DNA of 64,000 nucleotides from Byssochlamys sp. IMV 00236. Taxonomy: Eukaryota; Ascomycota; Eurotiomycetes; Eurotiales; Thermoascaceae. The notes under the pieces are model-generated. The model did not search any database. It saw only the letters and a list, made by a program, of their open reading frames with translations, and was not told the DNA's origin. Below, in pieces: positions 45,534 to 57,319 of this stretch; positions within the stretch are counted from its first letter, which is position 1; every line of letters starts with the position of its first letter. The position numbers and the translations under genes are program-made. The stretch lies in contig MSJH02000540.1 of assembly GCA_001931875.2 (NCBI GenBank), positions 1 to 64,000 on the forward strand. The letters run 5' to 3'.

Positions 45534-47603
45534 CTTAAACTGAGAATAATTACCTACTTAGGTACCTTTATGTATGAGTTAACCGTAGTATATTTTTAGT
45601 CCGCTACCGGGCCCACTGGCCCCAAGCAACAAACAGCCGTAGTTTATCAAGATGGAGTTTAGAAGAACCCGTAGCTGAATCAGCTATAGTATCATATTAT
45701 CTGCGGAGAAGAGAAAGAATTCTGGAGCGATGCAGCTTTCTGGCCGCGGGTGTGCCAAAACTCCGAAGCTCGCTGGATCCTCGCCTGCTGCCCTAATAAT
45801 AATACCGAAAGCTTTGCGAATGCGAAAGACAACTTCTGAACCCGTCTGACTGATTACTGTGGATCCCCGTTTCCACTCGTCTCGACTTCTAATTTACGCA
45901 CTTGGCAAGCCAATTGATTCACCATTACTGTGTTTCCTGTGAGGAGGGGGGCTAAGACCGCCCCCGCGAGCCGTTAACGGCCCCTCAAATAAAGACCTGG
46001 ACTTACGATCTATACCGAAATAGTCTGCTTAGAAGATCCCCCGGGGCCATCACTGGAAATGCAAGGTCCTGTTCTCTCTTATCCTTCAGATTATGGGCTA
46101 ACCGGATAGAACCGCTATAGTCATATCATATACACTTTCTAAATGGTCCCGGATTGCTAGCTAGAATCAAGCATATCATGACGGCGCGAGGTGTATGTGT
46201 GCTTTTAATAGAAGTAATTATGATTGGATACAATGCAGGTACAACCATGGTTGCGGCGGTAGAAATGATACCAGAGTCTATATGTCCGCTGCTGGGGCAA
46301 TTGAGTCAGCTGCCATATATATTATTATTACCCAGGCGTTCGATGTCCTGACTTGTCCATCCGCAATTGGTCATGTTTACCAACGCTTGTATGCTGCTTC
46401 TCTCCCGGCGCTTAGAGGAGAGCTCGTGGATGGACCAGTCTTCGATTCAATCAGGAAAAGCCTCTTTGTCATGAACGCCTAAGGCTGGGTCTACTGCGGT
46501 CGCCTGAAGACCACATAGGAGCCGGATTGGCTGACACGCAAACCACGCAAAATAGACACCTTCATATCGACAGCCTAGTTCCCATGTTTGCCAGGCTGTG
46601 CAGGGTATTCCACACAAGAGACCCCGTTAAGCGCCGGAAACCATGATCACGTCGCGGGACATGTCCCGATATGTAGCCAGTTATTTAGCGTATAACCGCC
46701 AGAGACCTCATAACGGTTCAATGAGGAAACTGCGAATTCACCTGATGCCAGCCCACTTTGTACAGCTTCTCCGAGAAAGCCTGATACTCGAGAGAATTGC
46801 GCAAGGCAGTGAACTGCAGTTGCAGTACAATTCATGTCGTTATCTTTGCGACTGATGGACAGGTCCGTATGTCTATGATAGTTTGCTGGCTGTTGAGGAA
46901 GGTCTCCTCGATATTCTCTGCGACGCTGATTTTTGTTGGTTTGGCGCATACTGCTTTATTGAACAGTGGACATGGGATATGAGAGCGGGACCGTATCTCA
47001 AAATAGTTCAGCGTGCATCCACTGGGTTTGGCCTGGTCTTCCTGGCATGCAGACCATAGTGGAGGGTGTGGTGGCTTATGTTGGGCTTGCGGCAAGCTGA
47101 GATCGTCTGGCGCGTAACCTGCAGCTTCGAGAATAATAACCAGTAGCAACAATGAGGGAAAGGCTTGGATGAAACATGAAGCCTGAAGTTCGAGGCTAAA
47201 AAAAAAATCTCCAGCCCTATGAATGGTACACGCTCTTTCCAAAAACCGACAGATCCGCCGTAATCTCACGCAGCTTCTTATCTTGATGCTCGAGGCCTTC
47301 CAGCCGTCCTGGAGGGCGAAGCATTCAACACAACCGCCGCCACCATCTGGCCCCCACCACGTTCCTGAGTTAGACTCTACATAGCATAACGGCTACCATC
47401 AATCTTCTCTGCTTTCGTCAGTTGTCATACTGAACCCTGCTGCGCCTGTATGACCATGTCTAGGTATGCATACGGGTGTTCCTTGCTCGTGCAGAGAAGG
47501 TCTATATCTGCGTACGTGGAGATGCGGCTACTTTACAGACAAAGGCTATCACCTGAAGGGCTGCACTCCCACCATCCAGGGATGGCTTGCAGATTGGCCG
47601 TAG

Positions 47604-47645
47604 GGAGATAGGCTGAGTGGTCGAAGGCCTCCATGCTGGAGATCA
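47604..47645 (+). other. tRNA-like 5' half fragment (A-box)
   Basis: GGCTGAGTGGTCGAAGGC at 47611-47628 matches the D-arm region of Leu/Ser-type tRNA genes, followed by CTCCATGCTGGAG, which can form a short stem. No B box or T arm follows, so this is at best a tRNA fragment or part of a SINE. Confidence 0.3.
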
Positions 47646-48194
47646 TGACTTATTCATAGTATACTGGCTCCACCCTCCGATTTGCTGCTCCAAGAATTTC
47701 ATTGCTTGAATTTCCTTCGAACGATGGTTTGTTCACTTATTCGACCCCAAGGACACAGTGGTATTCCATATAGTCGAGAAAGGCTCCACCACATCTAACA
47801 GACCAAGCAGACAAGGAAACCAACTCAATAAGAAAACTGCCATCTCCCTCTTTACAGCCACCCTATATGCCTTTCAAACAAGAACGTCTTTTCTGCTAGT
47901 TATTCTATATTAGCTTGTCTGTTCAGTGTGCTTTGTCTGTCATTCTGTATCCTTGTGACACAGCAAAAAGCAAGATCGCCGTAAAAAGTTTCGTCCGGCT
48001 TTGTCAGAGTATCATATCTTCATGTCTGAACGATCATAGTCGAGCACTCAGTCGGCTATAGGGCTTATAGCTCTTCTAATTCTAATCTTGACTTCCTGCT
48101 CCTATGAGCACTATTACGTATGATATCTTCTCCAAGAATGTTTGCACTAAACTAACGGATAAGTCCGAGATACGAAATCAGTTCCTTTCAGGGA

Positions 48195-48930
48195 ATGGTA
48201 ACCAAATATACGATGCAGGGTGTCTCCCAAGGCTACGGGGACGGAAGACTATTACGATCTAACACACTACCAACTCCATGGGGAAGATCGGAATATCGAG
48301 CACCGAACAAGAATTCTATCATACGAGGCTCTCTTTCTCCGGATCGAGAGGAAGCTCAATTCCAAATATCTGGGCCAGAACGATTGTCTGGGAAAGTATC
48401 TTATTCATCAGGGCCATGGCAGGACGAAGAAGACAATATCCTTCTCAATGCCCGCTCCCAGGGCCACGGATGGAATCATATCAAGAAGGAGTATTTCCCT
48501 TCCAAATCGTCAAATGCGTGCCGTAAAAGATACGAGCGGCTTATAGCAAAGAAACGTGGGAGTAGTTGGGACGAAGCCAAGTTTGAGAAACTTGGCATTC
48601 TGTATAAGCAGCTACGCGAACAGATATGGATGCCACTAGCTGAGGTTATGGACGAATCATGGGAGGATGTTGAGAAAGCTGTAAGTCCATTCAGAATTTG
48701 CTTCAAATTCTCCCTGCATTTTCCTCTGATACCAGACATTTTCGTCTGTACATACATGGCTAATGTTAACCTAGTGTTTCGGGCGTGGTCTCAGGTCTTT
48801 GAAAAATGCGCGAAAGATCAGATCAGATAATAGTATTGAAAACCGCAAGGCAAACATGCACGGCGAACATGAGATGCCGCAAACGAGTAAGAAAAATGCT
48901 ATGCCAAGGATAGACCAGCTCCTCTCCTGA
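48195..48930 (+). CDS. Myb/SANT-like DNA-binding protein
   Basis: Two exons (48195-48680 and 48775-48930; intron GTAAGT..CCTAG) give 213 residues. The segment GPWQDEEDNILLNARSQGHG, W, HIKKEYFPSKSSNACRKRYE is a Myb-like/SANT repeat: three helices with W and hydrophobic spacing, starting near residue 73. A second, weaker helical unit follows (SWDEAKFEKLGILYKQLREQIW, PLAEVM...SWEDVEKACF). Such proteins are fungal Myb-type regulators that bind DNA in the nucleus. A strong acceptor-like signal (CTAAC then TTCCTTTCAG) lies just before the proposed ATG at 48195, so an upstream exon could exist; I found no convincing one. The protein is short, with a Lys/Arg-rich tail. Targets unknown. Confidence 0.75.
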
Positions 48931-49303
48931 CTGGAGAATCTCACTTATACTATGTATTTTTGCTCCTGCGAGGGGACTATTCTATCATTTTCTCTTGCTT
49001 TCTTTTTGCGGAGATGGGACTTTTTTGTTTTCATTTGTTTTCATTTATCTGAACGGTTTCTTTGAACCATGTTCTGTGAATACCTGCCACCTTGGCAGTT
49101 TCTTCCCTCTCATCTCCTTTTCTATGTATATTCTGATTTACAGTTTCGATGCTTTGAAATGACTCATGAAAGATTCCAAGAAAGGATAACCGCACAAACT
49201 CGAGGGTATCGGTAAATATGATACAAGCGGTGATCACATAGCGTACATCCAAGATGCAGAAGACAAATGTCCAGACGCCAGTAGAGCGGTCCTGGCAGAC
49301 ATA
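48931..49303. other. Convergent intergenic region
   Basis: 373 bp between 3' ends of the Myb-like gene and QRI7. T-rich run at 49022-49045. No gene seen. Confidence 0.55.
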
Positions 49304-50790
49304 TTAGACCGCTGTCCAACCAGGAGGTCCCAGAATGCCGCCGTCTTCAGACGTCGGATCCAGGGACCACTTTCGCAAAGCTCGACAGCTAAGTTCAGTG
49401 CGCCACCCAGCCTCAAACATCTCGATTCCAGCCCAACCGATCATAGCAGCATTATCGGTGCAGAGGTACGGCGGAGGCGCGACGAGCTCGACATGCCCGA
49501 ACCCGCGGACGTCGAGGAATGAGCGAAGTATTGTCATGAGGTACCGATTTGCTGCGACTCCACCGCTGACTACAAGAGTTTTGACCTGCTCACTCTGGCC
49601 TGCTTGATCCCGCAAAGCTTCCAGAGCAATAACAGTTCGTGAGGCGAGATGCTCAAAGCATACGCGCATTGACTCCCGCGCAAGAGCAACACGCTCATCG
49701 TCAGACGTGAGCTGGTTTTCTTTCTCTCTATTTGTAAAGAGCCTCGTCACCGTGCTAGGTACAGACGAAAAACTGAACTGCAGTTGGCGTGTGTTTGCTA
49801 GTGGAGTCGTGATGGACCAGCCCCAAGGGCTCTCCCGCTTGACTTGCTCTTCCCCACGAGTCATTGCAGGGCGATAGTCGCTGTAGTCGGCAGAGCCATT
49901 AGGGAATGCGAACTGCTCCAACATCTTGCCGTACATTGTGTTCTTTGCCGTTTGGAGCAGCGACTCCGGAAGTATCAGCCGAGCCGACTTGTCGAGAGCT
50001 TCTCCGATTGCTATGTCCGCACTTGACGCCATGAGGGCATGATCAGTGACGGAGCTAGACCTCACTAGCAGGGAATGTCCGCCGGAGACTAAGATAGACA
50101 GGAATGGGAATTCCGGATGTGCCTTTCCTGTTTGATTTCTGTGCTCTTTTCCTGCAGTCAGAGCGGACACCAACCTCGGAGTCAACAGATGCGCCTGCAT
50201 ATGATGAACGCCAACAAAAGGTATCTGCCATGCTACAGCGAGTCCCTTCCCGGTATCCAACCCAACGGAGAGGTTGGATCTCATGCCAGGTCCTCTAGTC
50301 GCAGATATAAAATCCGGTATCCTTCGCAATCTGCCTCCGTCCGCATCCTTTATCACTCTGCCATTGGTACTCGCCTGACTCTCCGGAACAGGCGGTAGTG
50401 ACTTTATTGCCTTGTCGACAAGATTTGCAAGACTCTCTTGATGCGATTGTAACGCTTCTATCGGGTGGATGCCCCGGTACTGCCTCGTATCAGCGGTGAC
50501 ATTTTCGAGAAAGTGTATCGTCGCCGGGCTGTCGGATGCCCGAGTGTGTTTTTCGACAATTGCAACGGAAGTGTCGTCACTAAAAGGTACAACAATCGCA
50601 GTCAGCATTTAGTTTTCCCGAAAAGAGCACAAAATGGTTCATAGAACAAAAGAAACCAGGGGACAAAGACTATGTACCAAGAAGTTTCAATAGCAAGAGT
50701 GAGCAAGCTCCGATGAGAAACCGCAGGTATCGAAACAGCGGCACCGCGAAACCTGCGCAGTGCGGGAGCAACTGCTCTGCAATTCAACAT
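49304..50790 (-). CDS. Mitochondrial tRNA t6A synthase, Qri7/TsaD family
   Basis: Two exons (50790-50678 and 50579-49304) close to 462 residues; the splice restores the invariant start of the domain, LAIETSCDDTSVAIVE. Qri7 transfers threonylcarbamoyl to A37 of ANN-decoding mitochondrial tRNAs. Family motifs include GPGMRSNLSVGL, the metal-binding GVHHMQAHLL (HxxxH), LVSGGHS, GEALDKSARL, VSGGVAANRYL and DNAAMIGWAG. The first ~30 residues (RAVAPALRRFRGAAVSIPAV) are basic, hydroxylated and free of acid residues, a good mitochondrial targeting sequence, which separates it from the cytosolic Kae1. The length fits fungal Qri7. ATG 50790 was chosen because the frame upstream has no other ATG. S. cerevisiae homologue QRI7. 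Confidence 0.92.
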
Positions 50791-51588
50791 TTGTATGTTT
50801 AACACTGGCCCATGAAGAAGACAAAATATATAAAAGGATAAAGGTATTTGGTGAAGAAAGTTCCAGTGCCGGTAAGATAAGACACTCGTATTCCTTGATC
50901 AGAATGGTTCGCCGGCGCGAACATCTTTCCCCGGAGGTTCGCAGTAAAATCCGATATCGCACGGGCCACTTGAGCCCTGAATCGGTGCCCTAATTCTGGT
51001 TAACCTAGGCTTTAGTATGTACCTAGGTAGTAGCTTATCATGTTTACAGTATATTTTTTTTTTCAGATATGAAGAACATCTCTAAAACTTCGACGGCTTT
51101 GACTGTTCTAGATATTATAGGGTGGACAGAGAGAAAGTCGAATGGGCCTTCTACGAATACGAACCCTTATAAGCTACATCAACACCTGGGAAGAGCTGTA
51201 ACTAGATAAAGAACGGTAACGACTGTCATGTTTATTTGCTATTTACATCTGCACATGCAAGCGATAAGTCGGGCATTAGGAGGCATAACGTCATATAATA
51301 TCCATAACTGCGTTTCTGTTGTTGACTTCTTTTTTTACCCGAACTTTGGTTTCGTCTGGCTAATCCGACCTCTACCACGCGTATGAAAGGACGAGTTTGA
51401 CTCGAAGATTGGCGGGCCTCACGGTGTGTATTTCGGAGCCGGGCGCGGCTGTTCATCAATTGATATTATTGACTCCGCACAGGATAGGTCCACAATCGTC
51501 GCTGTGCTTCAAGCCTTCGTGGCCCAACTGGGTTGCGATTGATTGTGTGGGATTGGTTCGTTCATTCGGAAAACTTGGCCTATGTAAT
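50791..51588. other. Intergenic region upstream of QRI7
   Basis: 798 bp: QRI7 promoter, poly-T run at 51052-51064, and the 3' flank of the small gene to the right. No gene seen. Confidence 0.5.
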
Positions 51589-51984
51589 TCAAGAGCGCCT
51601 GCCCCATCGTCGCTCATCGCGGGACATCTTGACATAGCCTCCATAGACATCATCCTTGTTCTCGATGGGGGTTACGCAGTAAACAGTTGGACTGTTCTGG
51701 AACTGGATGCGCTTGTCTCTGCTCGCGTTGGACTCGGCACTTTTCTTCAGGATACTTTTCGATGAACTCGAATTCGCATAGGAATATGTCGGCACCTGCA
51801 ACGTCTGGTAACCTCGCTGGTTTGCCACTGTATTTCTCGCCGTCGGGCTAAGAGGAGAAGGCGAGGTCGGCGTGCGAGGCATAGCGCCAGGAGACTTGAG
51901 CGACAACGACGGACGGCCGGCGTTTTGAGTCACGGCAGAGATGCTCAGAGAGAGCTTTGGCTTGGAAGCACGAGCGGCGTACAT
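51589..51984 (-). CDS. Small Ser/Pro-rich protein with SILKK / KRIQF motif
   Basis: A single exon of 131 codons. The N-terminus is Ser/Pro-rich and disordered (LSLKSPGAMPRTPTSPSPLS). The second half has KSILKKS, then DKRIQFQNSPTVYCVTPIEN and YVKMSRDERRWGRRS, a block that looks conserved. KRIQF resembles the RVxF docking motif for protein phosphatase 1, often found near ILKK in fungal PP1 partners; that link is inference. I recognise similar small Eurotiales proteins but no assigned function. CT/GA-rich leader upstream. Confidence 0.65.
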   Translation of the reverse strand: MYAARASKPKLSLSISAVTQNAGRPSLSLKSPGAMPRTPTSPSPLSPTARNTVANQRGYQTLQVPTYSYANSSSSKSILKKSAESNASRDKRIQFQNSPTVYCVTPIENKDDVYGGYVKMSRDERRWGRRS

Positions 51985-53353
51985 GATGGGATTTGGACGA
52001 TTGCAGTTTGGTTCGATTAGGAGCCGGGGGGGAGTATGTATTAATGTAGAATAAGAAGATGACGATATTGATAACTAGAAACGCTGTTTCTTTTTCTTGT
52101 TCCTTCGATATCAACAGAGGGGGACTTTGATCAACAAAGTTGCTCTGGTTTTGGGGGGATGGGGTATGGATATTATTGACGCAAGTACGACTATGGAGCT
52201 TGGGTGATTATGTCCAAGTGCAAATGACACTGTTCGATTGGACCAGCCAAACGAAGCAGATGAAAATAGAAAAAACGAGAAAAAAAACGCGACGGCGAAA
52301 TGAATTAGAACTGTTTCCAACACAGAAAATGCCTAGTAAAGAGAAAGGACAGGATAGGAGGAGCGCAGGATAGGCGCCCGGTTATATAAGTGGAAGAGGG
52401 GTAGCGAAGGAGAGGCCCAGAAAGCTTGAGTTGCTTGTTGGATTGCGCCGGTTCGTATGGCGGTTGGCTTGTACGTATGGTGGAGAGAACCGGGTGGCTT
52501 GGGAACAGGGTCTTTTTCGTTTGCCAATAAGGACGTCTCACAACAACTACTAGGCGCCGGATGAACGCGAGACGATGCACGTTACGGCTTGAGTCACATC
52601 CTACTAGTATCTTCTCCCCTCTTCATTGTCCAATAATGCGTAAAAGATCCGGTTTGTGTGGTTGGGATCATATCTGCAGAAGGTTGGTGATTGTGATGAG
52701 ATCGATAACTTGATGCCTTAGACACATCAGGTGCACACGCCACCAAACTTGGAGAAGAGAACAATAAAGCCTTTGCTGGTTCTAGACAATCAAGAAAAGC
52801 AGACTATTGTGTGATATAGAGCCATAGAATAATACTTCAGAGGAGTCTGAAGTAAGGTTGTTAGCATCCCTTCGACAAGTTTACCCCTCTGAGTCAAGAT
52901 GCCAACCAGAATAATGAGGCATGCATAATCTTTGTTTGGATACGTCTGAATCTAGCTGTTATGCATCTAGCCTTTCTTTGATATTTCGGCACAGAGGAAT
53001 CACCTGGGCAACCTTTGTCCCAACAGTCTAACCAGTTCTTACTCACAAAGACCACGGGAGACCAGTCGAACAAATGATGGAAGTAGAATCTCTAGAGACC
53101 CTCAGTAGGAGACAAAGAGGGGGGGAGGGAGAGGCCCAACGATTTGCTTCTGAGCTTCAATAATGTCCGCTGCCAGGGATTTCTTCAGTATTAGCCAAAT
53201 CTGGAGGTTGGCCTGCATCCTAATCACATCTCCAAACCTTGAGGAAACTCAAAACAATATAGTACGTATGGCAAAGGCACCCCAGCCTCTCATCTACGGC
53301 TTCCCAGAGATTGAAATTCAGCTTCTGCTTTGTAGCCTTTATGGGATGAATCT
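51985..53353. other. Intergenic, no gene supported
   Basis: Promoter of the small Ser/Pro-rich gene, then sequence with only short overlapping ORFs. Confidence 0.5.
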
Positions 53354-54640
53354 CTAATCCTCAAATGCAGCACGAAGTCTCTTGTGGTAATCCTCTTGTG
53401 CGCATGAATTTCCCCGGATCAACACTCCAGTAATGACCCATGGTTTTGGAAAAATGGCGGGTCCTCGATATGTTGATCTGAATACCTGTGTTGAATATGG
53501 TCGGAGAAAACGCTAAAGAGGCCCCTAGGGCTCGACGCAATACCAGAGTGTTCCCGTCTTCCATCCGCGTTCTAGGAGTTTAGAGAGTAATGTCGGCATT
53601 TTCGTTTTGACAAGCACTTTCTGTTCTTCCTCCTTGGAGCATTCCACGAATTCCGTATGCATCTTCTCAAACTTGTCAGAATCAATCCCATCAACAGCTT
53701 TGCTTGTCAGTCAATAGTGACGGTGTATCATTTCCAGTGGACGAGAACAAGCCCATTCAAGGTCAAGAATCAACGGGAATGTGCTCGTTTTCAAGTTGCT
53801 GGACATCAAGTGTGAGTGGCCTGTTTGATAGGGAGAGGCAGCCCCTTGAGTCAATAGTAAAAGATACAATCCGAGGGAGTGGTATACTGGAGATCCCTAG
53901 AATCACACGTGAGAGGCCTCGAAAGAGATTCATCTCCAGGTTTGCATCATGCCTCTTTTCATCCCACGTTTCTGAAAGCATCCGACCCTGCGGTCTATCA
54001 ATGTACTCAATCAGCAGGTAACCAGTGCCTGGTTTCTCGGACATCTGATCTCTGCACTGATGGCGAATGTATCGAGATGGCGTCTGTAACCCAAGCCATG
54101 CTGATATGTGACGACGGAATGATTGAAAAAGGCGCATAGGGAAGGACAGGTTCCCGAGAACAGTAAACTAATTTCAATCAATATATCGTTTCGAAGAATG
54201 ACGCTGGAGATCTATGTACCGTTTCAGCGGTTGAAAATACAAAGCCATATAACTGCGCGATTGAGATGGATGGGCAATTATCCGGGAGCCACGCATATGT
54301 CCCAACTTCGCAACGCAGTTTCTCATCGGAGTTTCCTAGATATTGCGCGTCGCCCACCCGATACGGCAGAGGAAATCGAATTATCACGCACTTATTGTAG
54401 TTTTTCTTGGGGTCGCTAACTGTAACTGGGATGCAAACATCGAAACTTCCGTGTTACCACTCATCCAGGTCAGTTATGTGGCAAGCCCCGACGAGCTAAA
54501 GCCAAGATGATGAAGAGCCACGGCTTCAATTGAGTCGCGACGTTTGTACAAATGGTTGAAAAACTTCGACCTCTGTTCCCAGTATCCGAGTTTGTGTAGG
54601 ACATTTGTCTCTTGCTTTTTCGCAGCTGACTAGGTGATCT
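53354..54640 (-). pseudogene. APH-family (aminoglycoside phosphotransferase-like) kinase relic
   Basis: This matches the large fungal APH-like family in order: KLGYWEQRSKFFNHLY and RDSIEAVALHHLGF (~54,600-54,500), DEW then a TAA, HGSFDVCIPVTVSDPKK, VIIRFPLPYRVG, NSDEKLRCEVGTYAWL, a recognisable intron (donor GTACAT, acceptor GAAATTAG), SWLGL-like ISAWLGLQTPSRYIRHQ, GTGYLLIEYIDRPQGRMLSE, LSRVILGISSIPLPRIVSF and QQLENEHIPVD. It then jumps to LDLEWACSRPLEM and FVECSKEEEQ, ending at AAFED. About 95 residues, including the catalytic HxDxxxxN loop, are missing at the jump, and three more stops occur downstream. Clearly a pseudogene. The N-terminal limit is approximate. Confidence 0.78.
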
Positions 54641-56147
54641 CTCCACGTAGCAGCGGGCGTTATTTAGGCATCTCCACTGAATCATCCAAGGTGTGCAAAG
54701 GGGGTGATGTCCAAAGATAAGACAACAAAATCTATCTACGGGACTCACGTTAATAGCAAAATGAATGAAGTGGGTAGAGACTCAGGCCGTTTGATGCTCA
54801 GTCCGAATCTCGATGTCCGTGCATTGACCCTTTTGAGAATATGAACCCCCCTCCCTTGAAGAGTACTCTATTATAAGAAGATAATGATTGTACAGGATCA
54901 TGTATCATCTATAACCGTACGTTGGTGGGCGACGGAACAGGCTCGGAAAATTCCCAGAGATATGTACTTAGTCGGTTCCGCTTCTCGTCCTCCGGAAACG
55001 CCATGTGAAATAGTCCATCTAGAATCTGACCAAATCACGGGTGTACAGGATTTACGACGTACTAGGAGATGGAATCCGTTTATCTATCTCTCAATGTTCG
55101 ACATCACTTCGACGCACGAGTCGACATTGTCAAAATCCAATGCCAGTGAAGCCGCTCTTCATCTGATACTAACAGGATCGCCGTGGGTCGAGGATGGTGT
55201 CAGCCTAATATGATCTGCCTGATCGAGAAGAGGAATGCGGAGCGACGATCGCTAGAGAACTACTCCGTACAACAACGTTATTATGCTTCGAGGACAGCCT
55301 GAGCTCAGTCCGTCTCAAAATTCGGTTCTGAGGCGGGTCAAAGTTTCCCTTGGGCGAAGCAAACATTAAGGCCAGATAGGTATACCCTTCCCCGAGTAGA
55401 AATAGAGTAGAGGAGCGTGTAACCATATATCGCCTCTTGAAGTAGGTATACGGCAATTTCTCTTACTATCGGCTAAGACGATTTTAGGGGATTCTGGTGT
55501 CACATGAACTAATATGCTCCTCATCTCCAGGGAGGAGTCCTTGATTGAACTTGGCACGCCATGGTCTAGATCGAAATAACATTAGATAGATAATGTACGG
55601 AGTATAAGCTGGTCGCGTGCTAAGTTTTCTGAAGCGGAATGATCGCCGTCAGCGACCGTTGACAAGGCTGAAATGAACACTGGGACATTATTCACTGGAT
55701 GACGACAGGCCGGCCATTCCGTCGACCTCCGTCCAAGGCGTCGTGTGCTTAACAATGTTCCGCTTTCATGTACCTAAGGAGCAAGCTAGACTCCTTTGTG
55801 AAGTCATCCTCCCGTACTTTCAAGGCCATAAGACCACTTACAGTCGCTGAATTGTTCCCCGGTTCGAGAATAGGTTACGCGGGAAGTTGTGCCTTGCCGG
55901 TAAGTACCGCGTTGTTCCAGTTATCGCACCTTGACGAGCTGACGTAGGGTTCAGCCTCCTCCAGAATGGCTCGGTGAGATGGACATCTGAGCCCAGAGTT
56001 ACCTCATTCATTTCTTTTTCTTCTTAATCGTCCCTGGGACCCCGACTTTTTGCTCTCTCTTTGCCGGGTCGGTGGTCTTGTCAACTATACACCTATTAGC
56101 TCAGCGATCTTGATCCAGGCAGCAACAGGCGGATGTGAAAACGAAAT
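54641..56147. other. Intergenic with unassigned ORFs
   Basis: A 109-codon plus ORF at 54884-55213 and minus ORFs at 55205-55557 have no recognised domains. TACGGAGTA 9-mers occur at 55261 (reverse) and 55596. The last ~300 bp is the promoter of the PAP2-type gene. Confidence 0.4.
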
Positions 56148-57319
56148 ATGTCGTTGACAAATATCATTGAACCAGCGGGTATGCTGAATTTTAAATATCT
56201 GGTCAGGCCTCAATTAGGAATTAACAACTGCTAACGCTGGCCGGTGTTATACAGCGGTTGTCGCCGCCTTCGCGCTGGGAACGATCATCAATCGACGCAA
56301 ATCGTCCACGCCTCTGCAAACCAACGATGACCTCAATAAACCTGTAGTTACAGTCGATCCAGAGGGAGTCAGGGATAATGAGGATGCGGTTTACAAGTAT
56401 GGCACTGTTACAGAGAGCAGTGTGCCAAGGCGCCGGAAAGCGATTCATTCTCGTCTACTAAATTACTTCCCGTTCTTGATGGAAATTTGGTACTGGCTCT
56501 TGACATACTGGGTATGGATGTTTTCCCCTCGTCATATCTTCTCACCGTACTAATGCAGCTGAATACCTGTAGATCTACCAGGGCTTACGAGCAATATCTG
56601 CCAGAGCCATTGCTGGAAACAAGGCTGTCTTCCGTCAAGCGTATATTCATGCCACTCAGATCCTCTGGCTCGAAAATCTCCTCCACATTGATGTCGAACT
56701 ATCTGTACAGCGTTTCATCCTCGAGAAGGCACCATGGCTCATGCAGGTCCTGGCTAAAATCTACTACTCGCACATAGTCCTGGGGGTAGTCTTCCTCGTA
56801 TACTGCTACACGTTTCTGCCGCGCTGGAGATACCACAACATCAGACGAACAATTGCGATGGAAAACGTGATCGCATTTGTGATCATCACAGTCTGGAGAT
56901 GCATGCCACCACGCCTTCTTCCGGAAGAGTACGGCTTCATCGATGTCCTGCACAGTGGCAATAATGGCGGTTCAGCCTGGACACAGAACAAGTTCCAGCT
57001 AACAATCGCTGCGATGCCATCTCTACATTTTGGGAACTCTCTTTTCGTCGCATTTTGCTTGTGCAAGTTTAGTCCGCATTTGATCCTGCGCCTCATTGCT
57101 CCGCTATGGCCGATTTCGATGCTCCTTACCATCGTTGCAACCGCCAATCATTTTCTCCTGGACGCTTTCGTCGGTGCATGCGTTCTTGCAGCAGCTCGGA
57201 GATGGAATAAGGCCATCTTGGTTCTTCTGCCTATAGAAGATTTCCTTTTTAGGCTCCTTCGACTGGAGAAGCCTGAGGATGGAAACGCAGAGAATTTGCA
57301 GCCTCTATTAGAAGAATGA
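56148..57319 (+). CDS. PAP2-superfamily membrane protein (inositolphosphotransferase-like)
   Basis: Three exons (56148-56178, 56255-56511, 56573-57319) close to 344 residues. The frame is open across both splices (PAAVVAAFALG and LLTYWIYQGLRA). It has an N-terminal membrane anchor and about five further hydrophobic helices (IVLGVVFLVYCYTFL, VIAFVIITVW, MLLTIVATANHFLLDAFVG). The phosphatase core is PSLHFGNS near 245 and NHFLLDAF near 288, the two histidine motifs of the PAP2/Aur1-Ipt1-like group, which moves or hydrolyses phosphate head groups of lipids. The exact reaction (lipid phosphatase or inositol-phosphoryl transfer) cannot be told from sequence. Probably in the ER, Golgi or plasma membrane. 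Confidence 0.87.

Larger units (their letters stand above)
45107..48194. other. Long sparse region, no intact gene supported
   Basis: It contains a perfect inverted repeat at 45512-45533, a GCCGTTAACGGC palindrome at 45970-45981, and a tRNA-like A-box fragment at 47604-47645. A minus open frame at 46832-47190 begins with a hydrophobic run (FPSLLLLVIILEAAGYA) like a secretion signal and contains five later cysteines. It has no in-frame ATG and so may be an exon or a dead gene. A plus ORF at 46195-46482 has no recognised domain. Confidence 0.4.

Noticed and set aside
55855..55900. GGTTCGAGAAT as a tRNA B box
   Set aside because: No A box or foldable tRNA around it.
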